Shown: in pieces, positions 1 through 6,525 of the stretch | Layout of the letters: each line of letters starts with the position of its first letter | Numbering within the stretch: position 1 is the first letter of the stretch | NCBI GenBank assembly: GCA_943327965.2 | Contig: CALPYQ020000012.1 | Span: forward strand, 1-12,823 | Direction: 5' to 3' | Origin: Singulisphaera sp. GP187 | Lineage (GTDB): Bacteria > Pseudomonadota > Gammaproteobacteria > Burkholderiales > Burkholderiaceae_C | DNA length: 12,823 nucleotides | The notes under the pieces: generated by a model | The model's database searches: none | What the model saw: the letters and a program-made list of their open reading frames with translations, nothing else | What the model was told of the DNA's origin: nothing | Program-made: the position numbers and the translations under genes

Positions 1-1011
1 CACGGTCAAGCCTTTCAGGGTCAGCCCGATGGCACCCCCGCTGAACAAGAATTATTTAACTTGTCACGCATCAACTTTGTGGCTTTGATTTTTTGTTTGA
101 TGGCAGGTACAGCAGGATTGCCACACTTGCTAACCCGTTACTACACGGTGCCCACTGAAGCAGAAGCCAGGGTATCAGTGGCTTGGTCTTTGCTATTTAT
201 TGCCATCTTGTATGTGAGCGCGCCCGCATTGGCCGTCTTGGTCAAATTTGAAGTCATGAACAATTTGGTGGGCAGTCCATTTTCAGAATTACCCCATTGG
301 TTGTCTCAATGGGCAAGGGTCGACAGTGCCTTGGTCGATGTGGCCGACATCAATCTTGACGGCATTTTGCAGTTCGGAGAATTGAAATTGGGTGCTGACA
401 TGATCATGCTGGCCAGCCCGGAGTTGGCAGGTTTGCCTTATGTCATTTCGGGGCTGGTTGCTGCAGGCGGTTTTGCTGCTGCGCTTTCAACGGCGGATGG
501 CTTGCTTCTCACCATCAGCAATGCATTTGTGCACGACATGCGTTTGGGAACCAAAAATGGCATCGAAACGGACGAGGGGAGGGTGATCCTGTCTAAGTTC
601 GCTTTGTTGGCGGTTGCCATGTGTGCTGCTTTTGTGGCGGCGTGGAAACCGGCAGAAATTCTGGCTTTGGTCTCGGCCTCATTTTCGATGGCCGCTTCCG
701 CATTCTTTCCCGGGATGGTCATGGGCATATTCTGGAAAAAAGCCAGCCGAAAAGGCGTGGTTTTGGGCATGTTGCTGGGCTTGGGCGTGACCATTTCTTA
801 CATGGTCTTCAACGCGCCTTCATTTAGAGCGATGTTCGGTTTGCCGCTGAACTCAGGTTTGTTTTTTGGAATTCAGCCCATTTCAGCTGGTATTTTGGGT
901 GCGCCAGCTGGATTTTTGGCCATTTGGCTCGGAAGTCTGATTTGGCCTGATCACGAACCGCTCCCTCCTAAGCCCATTGCGCCGTCCGAAACCCCCTTCC
1001 CAGGGCTCTAA
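1..1011 (+). CDS. Sodium:solute symporter (SSS family, VC_2705-like), 3' part only
   Basis: This is the C-terminal 336 residues of an inner-membrane cation-coupled transporter; the frame is open to the left edge, so the true start lies outside the window. The stretch LMAGTAGLPHLLTRYYTVP is typical of the sodium:solute symporter family, and GGFAAALSTADGLLLTISNA matches the later core helices of the acetate/VC_2705-type branch. Several hydrophobic segments are visible, roughly at 85-125, 178-245, 430-530, 590-660, 685-715, 750-800 and 850-950. A soluble insert between two of them contains an EF-hand-like loop at 346-381 (Asp, Asn, Asp-Gly, then Glu at position 12). The tail is short and proline-rich. 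The substrate cannot be read from this part; acetate or another small organic acid is a family-level guess. A promoter for rpsF begins almost at the stop codon, so the two genes are probably separate units. Confidence 0.88.
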   Translation, partial: HGQAFQGQPDGTPAEQELFNLSRINFVALIFCLMAGTAGLPHLLTRYYTVPTEAEARVSVAWSLLFIAILYVSAPALAVLVKFEVMNNLVGSPFSELPHWLSQWARVDSALVDVADINLDGILQFGELKLGADMIMLASPELAGLPYVISGLVAAGGFAAALSTADGLLLTISNAFVHDMRLGTKNGIETDEGRVILSKFALLAVAMCAAFVAAWKPAEILALVSASFSMAASAFFPGMVMGIFWKKASRKGVVLGMLLGLGVTISYMVFNAPSFRAMFGLPLNSGLFFGIQPISAGILGAPAGFLAIWLGSLIWPDHEPLPPKPIAPSETPFPGL

Positions 1012-1026
1012 TTCCTGGGCTATAAT
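997..1026 (+). promoter_or_regulatory. Candidate sigma-70 promoter of the rpsF operon
   Basis: A perfect -10 hexamer TATAAT lies at 1021-1026. A 4-of-6 match to the -35 consensus, TTCCCA at 997-1002, sits 18 bases upstream, inside the last codons of the symporter gene. Transcription would start near 1033, giving a leader of about 80 bases before rpsF. The -35 assignment is the weaker part. Confidence 0.6.
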
Positions 1027-1040
1027 CGCGGGCTAGCCTT

Positions 1041-1076
1041 GCTGTACCCCGTCCGACGCTGGGGGCAGCTTTTTTT
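1041..1076 (+). promoter_or_regulatory. rpsF leader hairpin with T tract: possible S6:S18 autoregulatory element or attenuator
   Basis: GCTG (1041-1044) can pair with CAGC (1066-1069) and CCCC (1047-1050) with GGGG (1061-1064), leaving small bulges and a 10-base loop that contains CCG at 1053-1055. Seven T residues (1070-1076) follow at once. The element lies between the predicted rpsF promoter and the rpsF start codon. Leaders of rpsF in many bacteria carry an S6:S18-binding hairpin with a conserved CCG, so an autoregulatory role is possible. The T tract also makes it look like an intrinsic terminator, which could end symporter transcripts or attenuate the ribosomal operon. The structure is seen; its function is inferred. 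Confidence 0.5.
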
Positions 1077-1111
1077 AATACCTCAACGGTAAAAACCCAA
1101 AAGGAGTCTCA

Positions 1112-1477
1112 ATGCGTCATTACGAAATCATTTTGCTGATTCATCCGGATCAGAGCGAACAAGTTCCAGCCATGCTGGAGCGTTACAAAGGCATGATTGT
1201 TGCCGGCGGTGGCAAGATTCACCGTGTCGAAGACTGGGGTCGCCGCCAGTTGGCATACCAAATTAACAAGTTGGGCAAAGCCCACTACTTGTGCGTGAAC
1301 ATTGAAGCTGATCAGGCTGTGATGGCCGAACTCGAACACGCTTTCAAGTTCAACGATGCTGTTTTGCGTCACATGACTGTTCTCAAGAAGAAAGCCGAAA
1401 CAGGCCCATCTTCCATGATGAAACAAGTCGAGCGCGAAGAAGCTCGTAAAGCCCAACAAGCCGAGTTTGCAGGCTAA
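1112..1477 (+). CDS. rpsF: 30S ribosomal protein S6
   Basis: The 121-residue product is bS6, a protein of the 30S platform that binds 16S rRNA as a heterodimer with S18. The N-terminus [19 protein letters not shown], the segment [16 protein letters not shown] and the later HYLCVNIEA are classic S6 sequence. The C-terminal tail (about residues 95-121) is charged and variable, as is usual in proteobacteria. The ATG is preceded by AAGGAG at 1101-1106 with good spacing. It is the first gene of the rpsF-priB-rpsR-rplI operon; priB begins seven bases after its stop. Expression is probably controlled by the promoter and hairpin in the upstream leader. Confidence 0.97.
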   Translation: MRHYEIILLIHPDQSEQVPAMLERYKGMIVAGGGKIHRVEDWGRRQLAYQINKLGKAHYLCVNIEADQAVMAELEHAFKFNDAVLRHMTVLKKKAETGPSSMMKQVEREEARKAQQAEFAG

Positions 1478-1483
1478 TTACAT

Positions 1484-1792
1484 TTGTTTGCGGGAGTGAC
1501 CGAACAAAACCACCTTGAATTAACCGCTGGTATCGCAGAGCAAAAAGCAATTCGATACACGCCGGCTGGATTACCAGTCATCGACTTGGTTCTAGAGCAC
1601 AGCTCTAGCATGCAAGAAGCGGGAGTTCTCAGACAGGTCAATGCCACAGTCAAAGCTGTTGCCATCGGATCTGTTGCAGAGAGAATTCAAACCCAGCCAA
1701 TTGGCAGCGTTTGGAAATTCAGCGGTTTTTTAGCCACTCCCAAAAACGGAAAAAATGTAATTTTGCACATTCAAGAATTCAAGACACTTTAA
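1484..1792 (+). CDS. priB: Primosomal replication protein N (PriB)
   Basis: PriB is a small dimeric OB-fold protein related to SSB that works with PriA and DnaT in restarting stalled replication forks. The product here is about 100 residues, normal for the family. Recognisable segments are NHLELTAGIAE, IRYTPAGLPVIDLVLEHSS, QEAGVLRQVN and the C-terminal ILHIQEF. Its position between rpsF and rpsR is the standard proteobacterial one and strongly supports the call. The start is uncertain. No ATG is available: TTG at 1484 has only a weak GCAGG-like site about ten bases upstream, while GTG at 1496 would begin the protein at VTEQNHLEL but has GGGAG too close to it. I give the longer form. A non-ATG start and weak ribosome binding site fit low expression of priB compared with its ribosomal neighbours. 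Confidence 0.9.
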   Translation: MFAGVTEQNHLELTAGIAEQKAIRYTPAGLPVIDLVLEHSSSMQEAGVLRQVNATVKAVAIGSVAERIQTQPIGSVWKFSGFLATPKNGKNVILHIQEFKTL

Positions 1793-1807
1793 TTTTCAGG
1801 AGGCCCC

Positions 1808-2089
1808 ATGGCCACTTTCAAAAAATTTAACAAAGACAAGCGCCCTAAGCGCAACACACAGTCATTGCTGTTCAAGCGCAAGCGTTTCTGCCGCTTCACA
1901 GTCACAGGTGTGGAAGAGATTGATTACAAAGACGTCGACACATTGCGCGACTTCATTGCTGAAAACGGCAAAATCATTCCCGCACGTTTGACTGGCACAC
2001 GCGCCATTTATCAGCGCCAATTGAACACTGCCATTAAGCGCGCTCGCTTTTTGGCCATGTTGCCTTACAGCGACCAGCACAAAGTTTAA
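1808..2089 (+). CDS. rpsR: 30S ribosomal protein S18
   Basis: The 93-residue product is bS18, which pairs with S6 on the 30S platform. [37 protein letters not shown] and the basic [17 protein letters not shown] are diagnostic. It has a single cysteine (in RFCRF), so it is not the four-cysteine zinc-binding paralogue type. A full AGGAGG at 1798-1803 precedes the ATG, the strongest ribosome binding site in this operon and much better than that of priB immediately upstream. The gene lies 15 bases after priB and 11 before rplI. Confidence 0.97.
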   Translation: MATFKKFNKDKRPKRNTQSLLFKRKRFCRFTVTGVEEIDYKDVDTLRDFIAENGKIIPARLTGTRAIYQRQLNTAIKRARFLAMLPYSDQHKV

Positions 2090-2100
2090 GGAGAACAACC

Positions 2101-2553
2101 ATGCAAATTATTCTGCTCGATAAGGTTGTGAACCTTGGCAACTTGGGTGAAATCGTTAAAGTCAAAGACGGTTACGCTCGTAATTTCTTAATCCCAAGTG
2201 GTCGTGCACGTCGCGCTACTGAAGCCAACAAAGCCGAGTTTGAAGCTCGCCGCGTCGAACTTGAAAAAGCGGCTGCTGCCAAATTGGCCGAAGCCCAAGC
2301 TCAAGGTGAAAAACTGGCTGGTGCAGTGGTTAAGATCACTCAAAAAGCTGGCGTTGATGGCCGTTTGTTTGGTTCAGTGACCAATCACGACATTGCTGAA
2401 GAGTTGAACAAAGCTGGTTACGCTTTGGCCAAAGCTCAAATCCGCATGCCAAATGGTCCTATCAAAACTGTTAGCGAATCTACCGTTGCTGTTGCTTTGC
2501 ACACTGACGTTGTGGTTGAAGTGACTGTTTCTGTCTACGGCGAAACAGCTTAA
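2101..2553 (+). CDS. rplI: 50S ribosomal protein L9
   Basis: The 150-residue product is bL9, an elongated two-domain protein of the large subunit near the L1 stalk. The N-terminal RNA-binding domain is at about 1-45 ([19 protein letters not shown], then [16 protein letters not shown]). A long alanine- and lysine-rich connecting helix spans about 45-75, and the C-terminal domain contains [19 protein letters not shown]. Length is normal. AAGGAG at 2088-2093 overlaps the rpsR stop codon and serves the ATG at 2101. It is the last gene of the operon, followed by a strong intrinsic terminator. Confidence 0.97.
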   Translation: MQIILLDKVVNLGNLGEIVKVKDGYARNFLIPSGRARRATEANKAEFEARRVELEKAAAAKLAEAQAQGEKLAGAVVKITQKAGVDGRLFGSVTNHDIAEELNKAGYALAKAQIRMPNGPIKTVSESTVAVALHTDVVVEVTVSVYGETA

Positions 2554-2571
2554 ACCCTAAGCACATCCAAG

Positions 2572-2601
2572 AGCCGCCCGTCGCAAGACTGGCGGCTTTT
2601 T
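2572..2601 (+). terminator. Intrinsic terminator after rplI
   Basis: AGCCGCC (2572-2578) pairs with GGCGGCT (2591-2597). Inside the loop, GTC and GAC (2580-2582, 2587-2589) can extend the helix after one mismatch and close on a GCAA tetraloop. A run of T residues at 2597-2601 follows. It ends the rpsF operon 18 bases past the rplI stop. Confidence 0.88.
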
Positions 2602-2616
2602 CATTGGTGCTCAAAC

Positions 2617-2646
2617 TTATTGTTTATGCACAAGACTTTCTATAGT
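2617..2646 (+). promoter_or_regulatory. Candidate dnaB promoter
   Basis: TATAGT at 2641-2646 matches five of six -10 positions. No good -35 is present: TTGTTT at 2620-2625 has only a 15-base spacer, and TTATTG at 2617-2622 matches only at its first two bases but has an 18-base spacer. A promoter is expected here because a strong terminator lies just upstream and dnaB follows, but the exact site is uncertain. Confidence 0.35.
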
Positions 2647-2656
2647 TACCAACGAC

Positions 2657-2665
2657 TTATCCACA
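2657..2665 (+). promoter_or_regulatory. Consensus DnaA box upstream of dnaB
   Basis: TTATCCACA at 2657-2665 is an exact match to the strong 9-base DnaA binding site. It lies about ten bases past the candidate -10, near or just past the likely transcription start of dnaB. Binding by DnaA there could regulate dnaB. Only one full-consensus box was noticed in this gap, so it does not by itself suggest a replication origin. Confidence 0.5.
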
Positions 2666-2712
2666 GGCTTTTCCCATGACCAAAAGCCCCTAAATGCTTA
2701 AGATCAAGCATT
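2666..2712 (+). repeat. Two consecutive perfect inverted repeats in the dnaB leader
   Basis: GGCTTTT (2666-2672) pairs with AAAAGCC (2682-2688) across a 9-base loop. AATGCTT (2693-2699) pairs with AAGCATT (2706-2712) across the 6-base loop AAGATC. Neither is followed by a T tract, so they do not look like terminators. The second ends 15 bases before the dnaB ATG, a region that lacks an obvious Shine-Dalgarno sequence. Confidence 0.5.
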
Positions 2713-2727
2713 ACTGATCGATTGCCC

Positions 2728-4158
2728 ATGTCCGCACTTTTTTCTCCTCAATCTCATTCTGAAACTGAACTGGGTTTTGCCCCAGCCAGTTCAGACCAAC
2801 AAATTGCGCAACTTCGCGTGCCACCTCATTCAATTGAGGCTGAGTCGAGCGTGTTGGGCGGCTTGTTGTTGGACAACTCAGCATGGGATCGAATGGGCGA
2901 TTTGTTGTCTGACAATGATTTCTATCGTTACGAACACAAACTCATTTTTGGTGCAATTTCAAGCCTCATCAATGGTTCAAAGCCTGCCGATGTCATTACC
3001 GTTTTTGAACAATTAAAAAACCAGGGCAAAGCGGAGGGCATGGGTGGACTTGGGTATTTGAATTCCTTGGCGCAATACGTTCCCAGTGCTAGCAATATTC
3101 GCCGCTACGCAGAAATTGTGCGTGAGCGTTCTATTTTGCGTAAATTGGTCACTGCCAGTGATGAAATTGCAACCCATGCCTTCAATACGCAAGGCCGGCC
3201 TGTTGAAAAAATCTTAGACGAAGCTGAACAAAAAATCTTCAACATTGGTGAAGAGGGTTCGCGCATGAAACAAGGTTTCCAGTCAATGGAAACTTTGGTG
3301 GTTGATCTGATGGACCGCGTCCAAGAAATGGCCGACAACCCCAATGACATCACGGGCGTTCCTACCGGTTTTTATGACCTTGACCGCATGACCTCTGGCC
3401 TACAAGCTGGCGACCTGGTGGTTCTTGCTGCAAGGCCTTCAATGGGTAAAACTGCTTTTGCCATCAACATTGCAGAGCACGTTGCGTTAAATGAAGGTTT
3501 ACCCGTTGCCGTTTTTTCAATGGAAATGGGCGCTGCACAGTTGGCCGTTCGTGTTGTGGGTTCCATTGGCCGAATCGACCAAGGTCACCTGCGAACTGGC
3601 AAGCTCACCGATGAAGAATGGCCCCGGTTAACCGATGCCATCGAGCGACTCAGAACAGTTTCTTTGCACATCGACGAAACGCCAGGCCTAACACCCAGCG
3701 AGCTTCGCGCCAATGCGCGCAGGTTGGCCCGGCGATGCGGCAAATTGGGCTTGATCGTGGTGGATTATTTGCAGCTCATGAGTGGCTCGTCAGGCTCCGA
3801 TGGCGACAACCGTGCCACTGAGTTGGGCGAAATTTCTCGCGGTCTCAAAATGTTGGCCAAAGAACTTCAATGTCCGGTGATTGCCCTGTCTCAGCTCAAT
3901 CGAGGCGTTGAGCAACGCACTGACAAGCGCCCCATGATGAGTGACCTGCGTGAATCAGGCGCCATTGAGCAAGATGCAGACATCATCATGTTCATTTACC
4001 GCGATGATTACTACAACAAAGATTCCAAAGACCCTGGCGTAGCAGAAATCATCATTGGCAAACAACGAAACGGACCTACCGGTGCCGTTCGTTTAACCTT
4101 CTTGAAACCGCTCACTCGCTTTGAAAGCTTAGCCTCAAGCAGTGGCGGCGATTATTAA
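2728..4158 (+). CDS. dnaB: Replicative DNA helicase DnaB
   Basis: DnaB is the hexameric ring helicase that unwinds DNA at the replication fork. With the ATG at 2728 the protein is 476 residues, normal for the family. A variable N-terminal tail is followed by the N-terminal domain beginning at LRVPPHSIEAESSVLGGLLL. The RecA-like domain carries Walker A ARPSMGKTA (about 235-243), FSMEMG, Walker B LIVVDYLQLM (about 342-351), SQLNRGVEQR and SDLRESGAIEQDAD with the arginine-finger region. No intein or insertion is visible. A TTG six bases upstream is also in frame; I prefer the ATG. No clear ribosome binding site precedes either. It stands alone after the rplI terminator, and its TAA shares bases with the stop codon of the convergent PIN-PhoH gene. 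Confidence 0.96.
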   Translation: MSALFSPQSHSETELGFAPASSDQQIAQLRVPPHSIEAESSVLGGLLLDNSAWDRMGDLLSDNDFYRYEHKLIFGAISSLINGSKPADVITVFEQLKNQGKAEGMGGLGYLNSLAQYVPSASNIRRYAEIVRERSILRKLVTASDEIATHAFNTQGRPVEKILDEAEQKIFNIGEEGSRMKQGFQSMETLVVDLMDRVQEMADNPNDITGVPTGFYDLDRMTSGLQAGDLVVLAARPSMGKTAFAINIAEHVALNEGLPVAVFSMEMGAAQLAVRVVGSIGRIDQGHLRTGKLTDEEWPRLTDAIERLRTVSLHIDETPGLTPSELRANARRLARRCGKLGLIVVDYLQLMSGSSGSDGDNRATELGEISRGLKMLAKELQCPVIALSQLNRGVEQRTDKRPMMSDLRESGAIEQDADIIMFIYRDDYYNKDSKDPGVAEIIIGKQRNGPTGAVRLTFLKPLTRFESLASSSGGDY

Positions 4159-5792
4159 AGGACATCGCTGGCAAAGTCTGCCAGTCTTGAACGCTCGCCG
4201 CGAGCCAAGGTAATGTGGCCACCGTGCGCCCAGCCTTTAAATCGGTCAACCGCATAAGTTAAACCAGAAGAACCCTCGGTTAAGTAGGGCGTGTCAATTT
4301 GTGCCAAGTTGCCCATGCAAATGATTTTGGTGCCTGGGCCCGCCCGCGTAATTAAAGTCTTCATTTGTTTGGGCGTTAAATTTTGCGCCTCATCAATGAT
4401 GACGTACTTGTTCATAAATGTTCTACCGCGCATGAAGTTCATGCTCTTGATTTTGATGCGGCTTCTGATCAGTTCGTTGGTCGCTGCGCGGCCCCATTCT
4501 CCAGCGTTACCGCCATCGCCTTTTGCAAGAAATTCTAGGTTGTCGTCCAATGCGCCCATCCAAGGGCCCATCTTCTCTTCTTCGGTGCCGGGCAAGAATC
4601 CAATGTCTTCTCCCACGCTCACGGTGGCTCGCGTCATGATGATTTCTGTATAACGACGATCGTCTAGTACTTGAGTTAGGCCTGCAGCCAAAGCCATCAG
4701 AGTTTTGCCGGTTCCAGCGGTTCCCGCTAAAGTGACGAAATCGACTTCGGGGTCCATCAACATGTTCATTGCAAAGTTTTGTTCGCGATTTCTTGTCGCG
4801 ACGCCCCAGACGGCGTTTTTGGCATGTCCAAAATCTTTGAGTGTTTTCAGTACGGCTGTTTTGCCCCTAATCTCGGTCACTCTGGCATAAAGGCTGGGTT
4901 CTCCCGGTGCTTCCAGATAGACAAATTGGTTGATTAACAGGCTGGGCACCAAGGGCCCACTGAATCGATAGAACGTGTGGCTCCCTTGTTGCCAGCTTTC
5001 GATGGCTTTGCCGTGGCGATTCCAGAAATCTGGCGGCAAAGCCAAGGCGCCGGAGTACATCAGGTCGCCATCTTCTAAGACCTTGTCGTTTTGATAGTCC
5101 TCTGCGGCAAGACCTAGCGCTCTGGCTTTGACCCGCATGTTGATGTCCTTGGAAACCAAGACAACTTCGCGGGGTGCGTGCAACTTACCGAGGGCTTGGA
5201 CAACGCCCAGAATTTGGTTGTCAGCTTTACCCTGGGGTAAGCTGATGGGCAAACTCACGTCCATGACTTGAGTCTGAAAATAAAGTTTACCGCGCGCTTC
5301 AATGTGACCGGTTGTGCTTAGCGGCAGACCTTGTTTCATGTCTGTCCCGGGTTCGGCCGCCAATGCGTCAAGTGATCGGCTGGTTTGACGGGCATTTCTG
5401 GCAACTTCGGTCATGCCTTTCTTGTGACTGTCTAGTTCTTCTAAAACAATCATGGGCAAATAGATGTCGTGCTCTTCAAATTGGAACAAGCACATTGGGT
5501 CGTGCATCAGAACGTTGGTGTCCAAGACGAACAGTTTGGTTGGCCCATTGTGTTTTTTGGCAACCTTGGTTTTTTTCTGAGGCGCGGGCGCTTTTTCTAC
5601 AAGATGCGCAGCCTCACTCTGTTGAACTTTGACAGTACTCATAGGTGCTAAATCTTCCTTTGAAGAAGATTTTTTTGGCGCCGCTTCAATGGTGGCTGCT
5701 CGGGCAGAAACGGGTGTGGCTTTTTGTGATTTAGCGATGCTTTGATTGGAAATGAGGGAAGCGCGCTGAGTGGGGGCAGGGGGCAATGGCAT
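4155..5792 (-). CDS. PIN domain / PhoH-like ATPase
   Basis: The 545-residue protein joins a PIN ribonuclease-type domain to a PhoH-type P-loop ATPase, as in YlaK and PhoH2 proteins; mycobacterial PhoH2 acts on RNA, so RNA cleavage or unwinding is the family-level expectation. Residues 1-85 are Ala/Lys/Ser/Pro-rich and probably disordered. The PIN domain (about 86-230) has acidic residues in FVLDTNVLMHDP (D91), VLEELDSH and VSKDINMR (D216). The ATPase has Walker A GTAGTGKT (357-364), Walker B YVIIDEAQN (463-471), MGNLAQID and a final RGERS. The ATG at 5792 has GAGG nine bases upstream; an in-frame ATG at 5642 would remove 50 disordered residues and is a real alternative. Only about 40 bases separate the upstream terminator from the start, leaving little room for a promoter. 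The gene is convergent with dnaB, and the stop codons overlap within one TTAA. Confidence 0.93.
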   Translation of the reverse strand: MPLPPAPTQRASLISNQSIAKSQKATPVSARAATIEAAPKKSSSKEDLAPMSTVKVQQSEAAHLVEKAPAPQKKTKVAKKHNGPTKLFVLDTNVLMHDPMCLFQFEEHDIYLPMIVLEELDSHKKGMTEVARNARQTSRSLDALAAEPGTDMKQGLPLSTTGHIEARGKLYFQTQVMDVSLPISLPQGKADNQILGVVQALGKLHAPREVVLVSKDINMRVKARALGLAAEDYQNDKVLEDGDLMYSGALALPPDFWNRHGKAIESWQQGSHTFYRFSGPLVPSLLINQFVYLEAPGEPSLYARVTEIRGKTAVLKTLKDFGHAKNAVWGVATRNREQNFAMNMLMDPEVDFVTLAGTAGTGKTLMALAAGLTQVLDDRRYTEIIMTRATVSVGEDIGFLPGTEEEKMGPWMGALDDNLEFLAKGDGGNAGEWGRAATNELIRSRIKIKSMNFMRGRTFMNKYVIIDEAQNLTPKQMKTLITRAGPGTKIICMGNLAQIDTPYLTEGSSGLTYAVDRFKGWAHGGHITLARGERSRLADFASDVL

Positions 5793-5835
5793 AAATCGTG
5801 GCCTCAGGTGGTGAAATAAAAGCGTTGGCGCAAAG

Positions 5836-5864
5836 AAAAAGCCGCCTTGAGACCGAGGCGGCTT
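5836..5864 (-). terminator. Intrinsic terminator after the peroxiredoxin gene (minus strand)
   Basis: Read on the minus strand, AAGCCGCCT (5864-5856) pairs with AGGCGGCTT (5847-5839) around an 8-base loop, and a T-rich tract (complement of the A run at 5836-5840) follows. It lies about 50 bases past the bcp stop codon and just before the start of the PIN-PhoH gene, so it separates these two same-strand genes. Its core stem is the same as that of the rplI terminator. Confidence 0.85.
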
Positions 5865-5914
5865 GACTTTGGAGAGTGAAACGAATGGGGCTGTAATTCA
5901 GCTGCATGTCGCCA

Positions 5915-6391
5915 TTATGCGGCTTTTTTGAGGGCCTTGACGGCTTTCAGAACTTCTTCAACGTGACCAGGGACTTTCAGGCCACGCCACTCTTCCTTGA
6001 CCAAGCCATCGGCACCAATGAGGAACGTGCTGCGCTCGATTCCCTTGACTTTTTTGCCGTACATAATTTTGTTTTTGACGACACCAAACATGTGACACAT
6101 TTTTTCTTCGGTGTCTGCAATCAATTCGAAGGGCAATTCGAGCTTGGCTTTGAAATCGTCATGTGACTTCATATTGTCACGAGAAACGCCAAATACTGTT
6201 GCACCCGCCTTGGCAAAGTCTTTGTATTTGTCTCTGAACTGCATGGCTTCGGTGGTGCAGCCAGGGGTATTGTCCTTCGGGTAGAAGTACAAAATCATGA
6301 CTTTGCCGTTATGAGATGTGTTTGAAACCTTGACTCCGCTTGTTGCGTTTGCTTCAAATTCAGGGAGGGGTTTGTTAACAACGATCGCCAT
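5915..6391 (-). CDS. bcp: Thiol peroxidase of the Bcp/PrxQ peroxiredoxin family
   Basis: This 158-residue cytoplasmic enzyme reduces hydrogen peroxide and organic peroxides, usually with thioredoxin as electron donor. The active-site segment FYPKDNTPGCTTEAMQFRD gives the peroxidatic cysteine C45 with the conserved Thr-Pro context, and GVSRDN, FELIADTEEK and STFLIGADG are typical of Bcp. Length is normal. The resolving cysteine that E. coli Bcp carries five residues further on is methionine here (M50). The only other cysteine is C99 (in KMCHMFGV), a position also occupied by cysteine in E. coli Bcp, so this may be a one-cysteine type or may use C99. The ATG has only a weak GTGAG-like site upstream. 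It has its own terminator downstream and a candidate promoter upstream, so it appears monocistronic. Confidence 0.94.
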   Translation of the reverse strand: MAIVVNKPLPEFEANATSGVKVSNTSHNGKVMILYFYPKDNTPGCTTEAMQFRDKYKDFAKAGATVFGVSRDNMKSHDDFKAKLELPFELIADTEEKMCHMFGVVKNKIMYGKKVKGIERSTFLIGADGLVKEEWRGLKVPGHVEEVLKAVKALKKAA

Positions 6392-6470
6392 AGAACTAAT
6401 CTCACGTGACAGAAATGAACCGCTTAGGTTTTAAGCCGCACAAGGCAAGCTCACCGGACGGCAATCGCGT

Positions 6471-6500
6471 ATTTTATCCTGAAACCAGAGGGGATTTCCA
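6471..6500 (-). promoter_or_regulatory. Candidate bcp promoter (minus strand)
   Basis: Read on the minus strand, TGGAAA (6500-6495, four of six -35 positions) and TAAAAT (6476-6471, five of six -10 positions) are separated by 18 bases. The transcript would begin near 6464, with a leader of about 70 bases. The match is moderate and untested. Confidence 0.35.
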
Positions 6501-6525
6501 CCACCCTCCAAACACTTTGTAATTA

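Noticed and set aside
2666..2688. GGCTTTT/AAAAGCC repeat before dnaB as a terminator
   Set aside because: There is no T tract on either strand after the stem, and it lies downstream of the true rplI terminator.
2602..2727. Replication origin in the rplI-dnaB gap
   Set aside because: Only one DnaA box was noticed, with no cluster of boxes, no AT-rich unwinding repeats and no dnaA, dnaN or gidA nearby.
4291..4653. Open frame of 120 codons on the plus strand inside the PIN-PhoH gene
   Set aside because: It is antisense to the conserved ATPase core (Walker A and B regions), which explains the open frame; no ribosome binding site or family match is seen.
6488..6508. GAGGG/CCCTC inverted repeat after the Mth938-domain gene as a terminator
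   Set aside because: The stem is only five bases long and no T tract follows on the minus strand.
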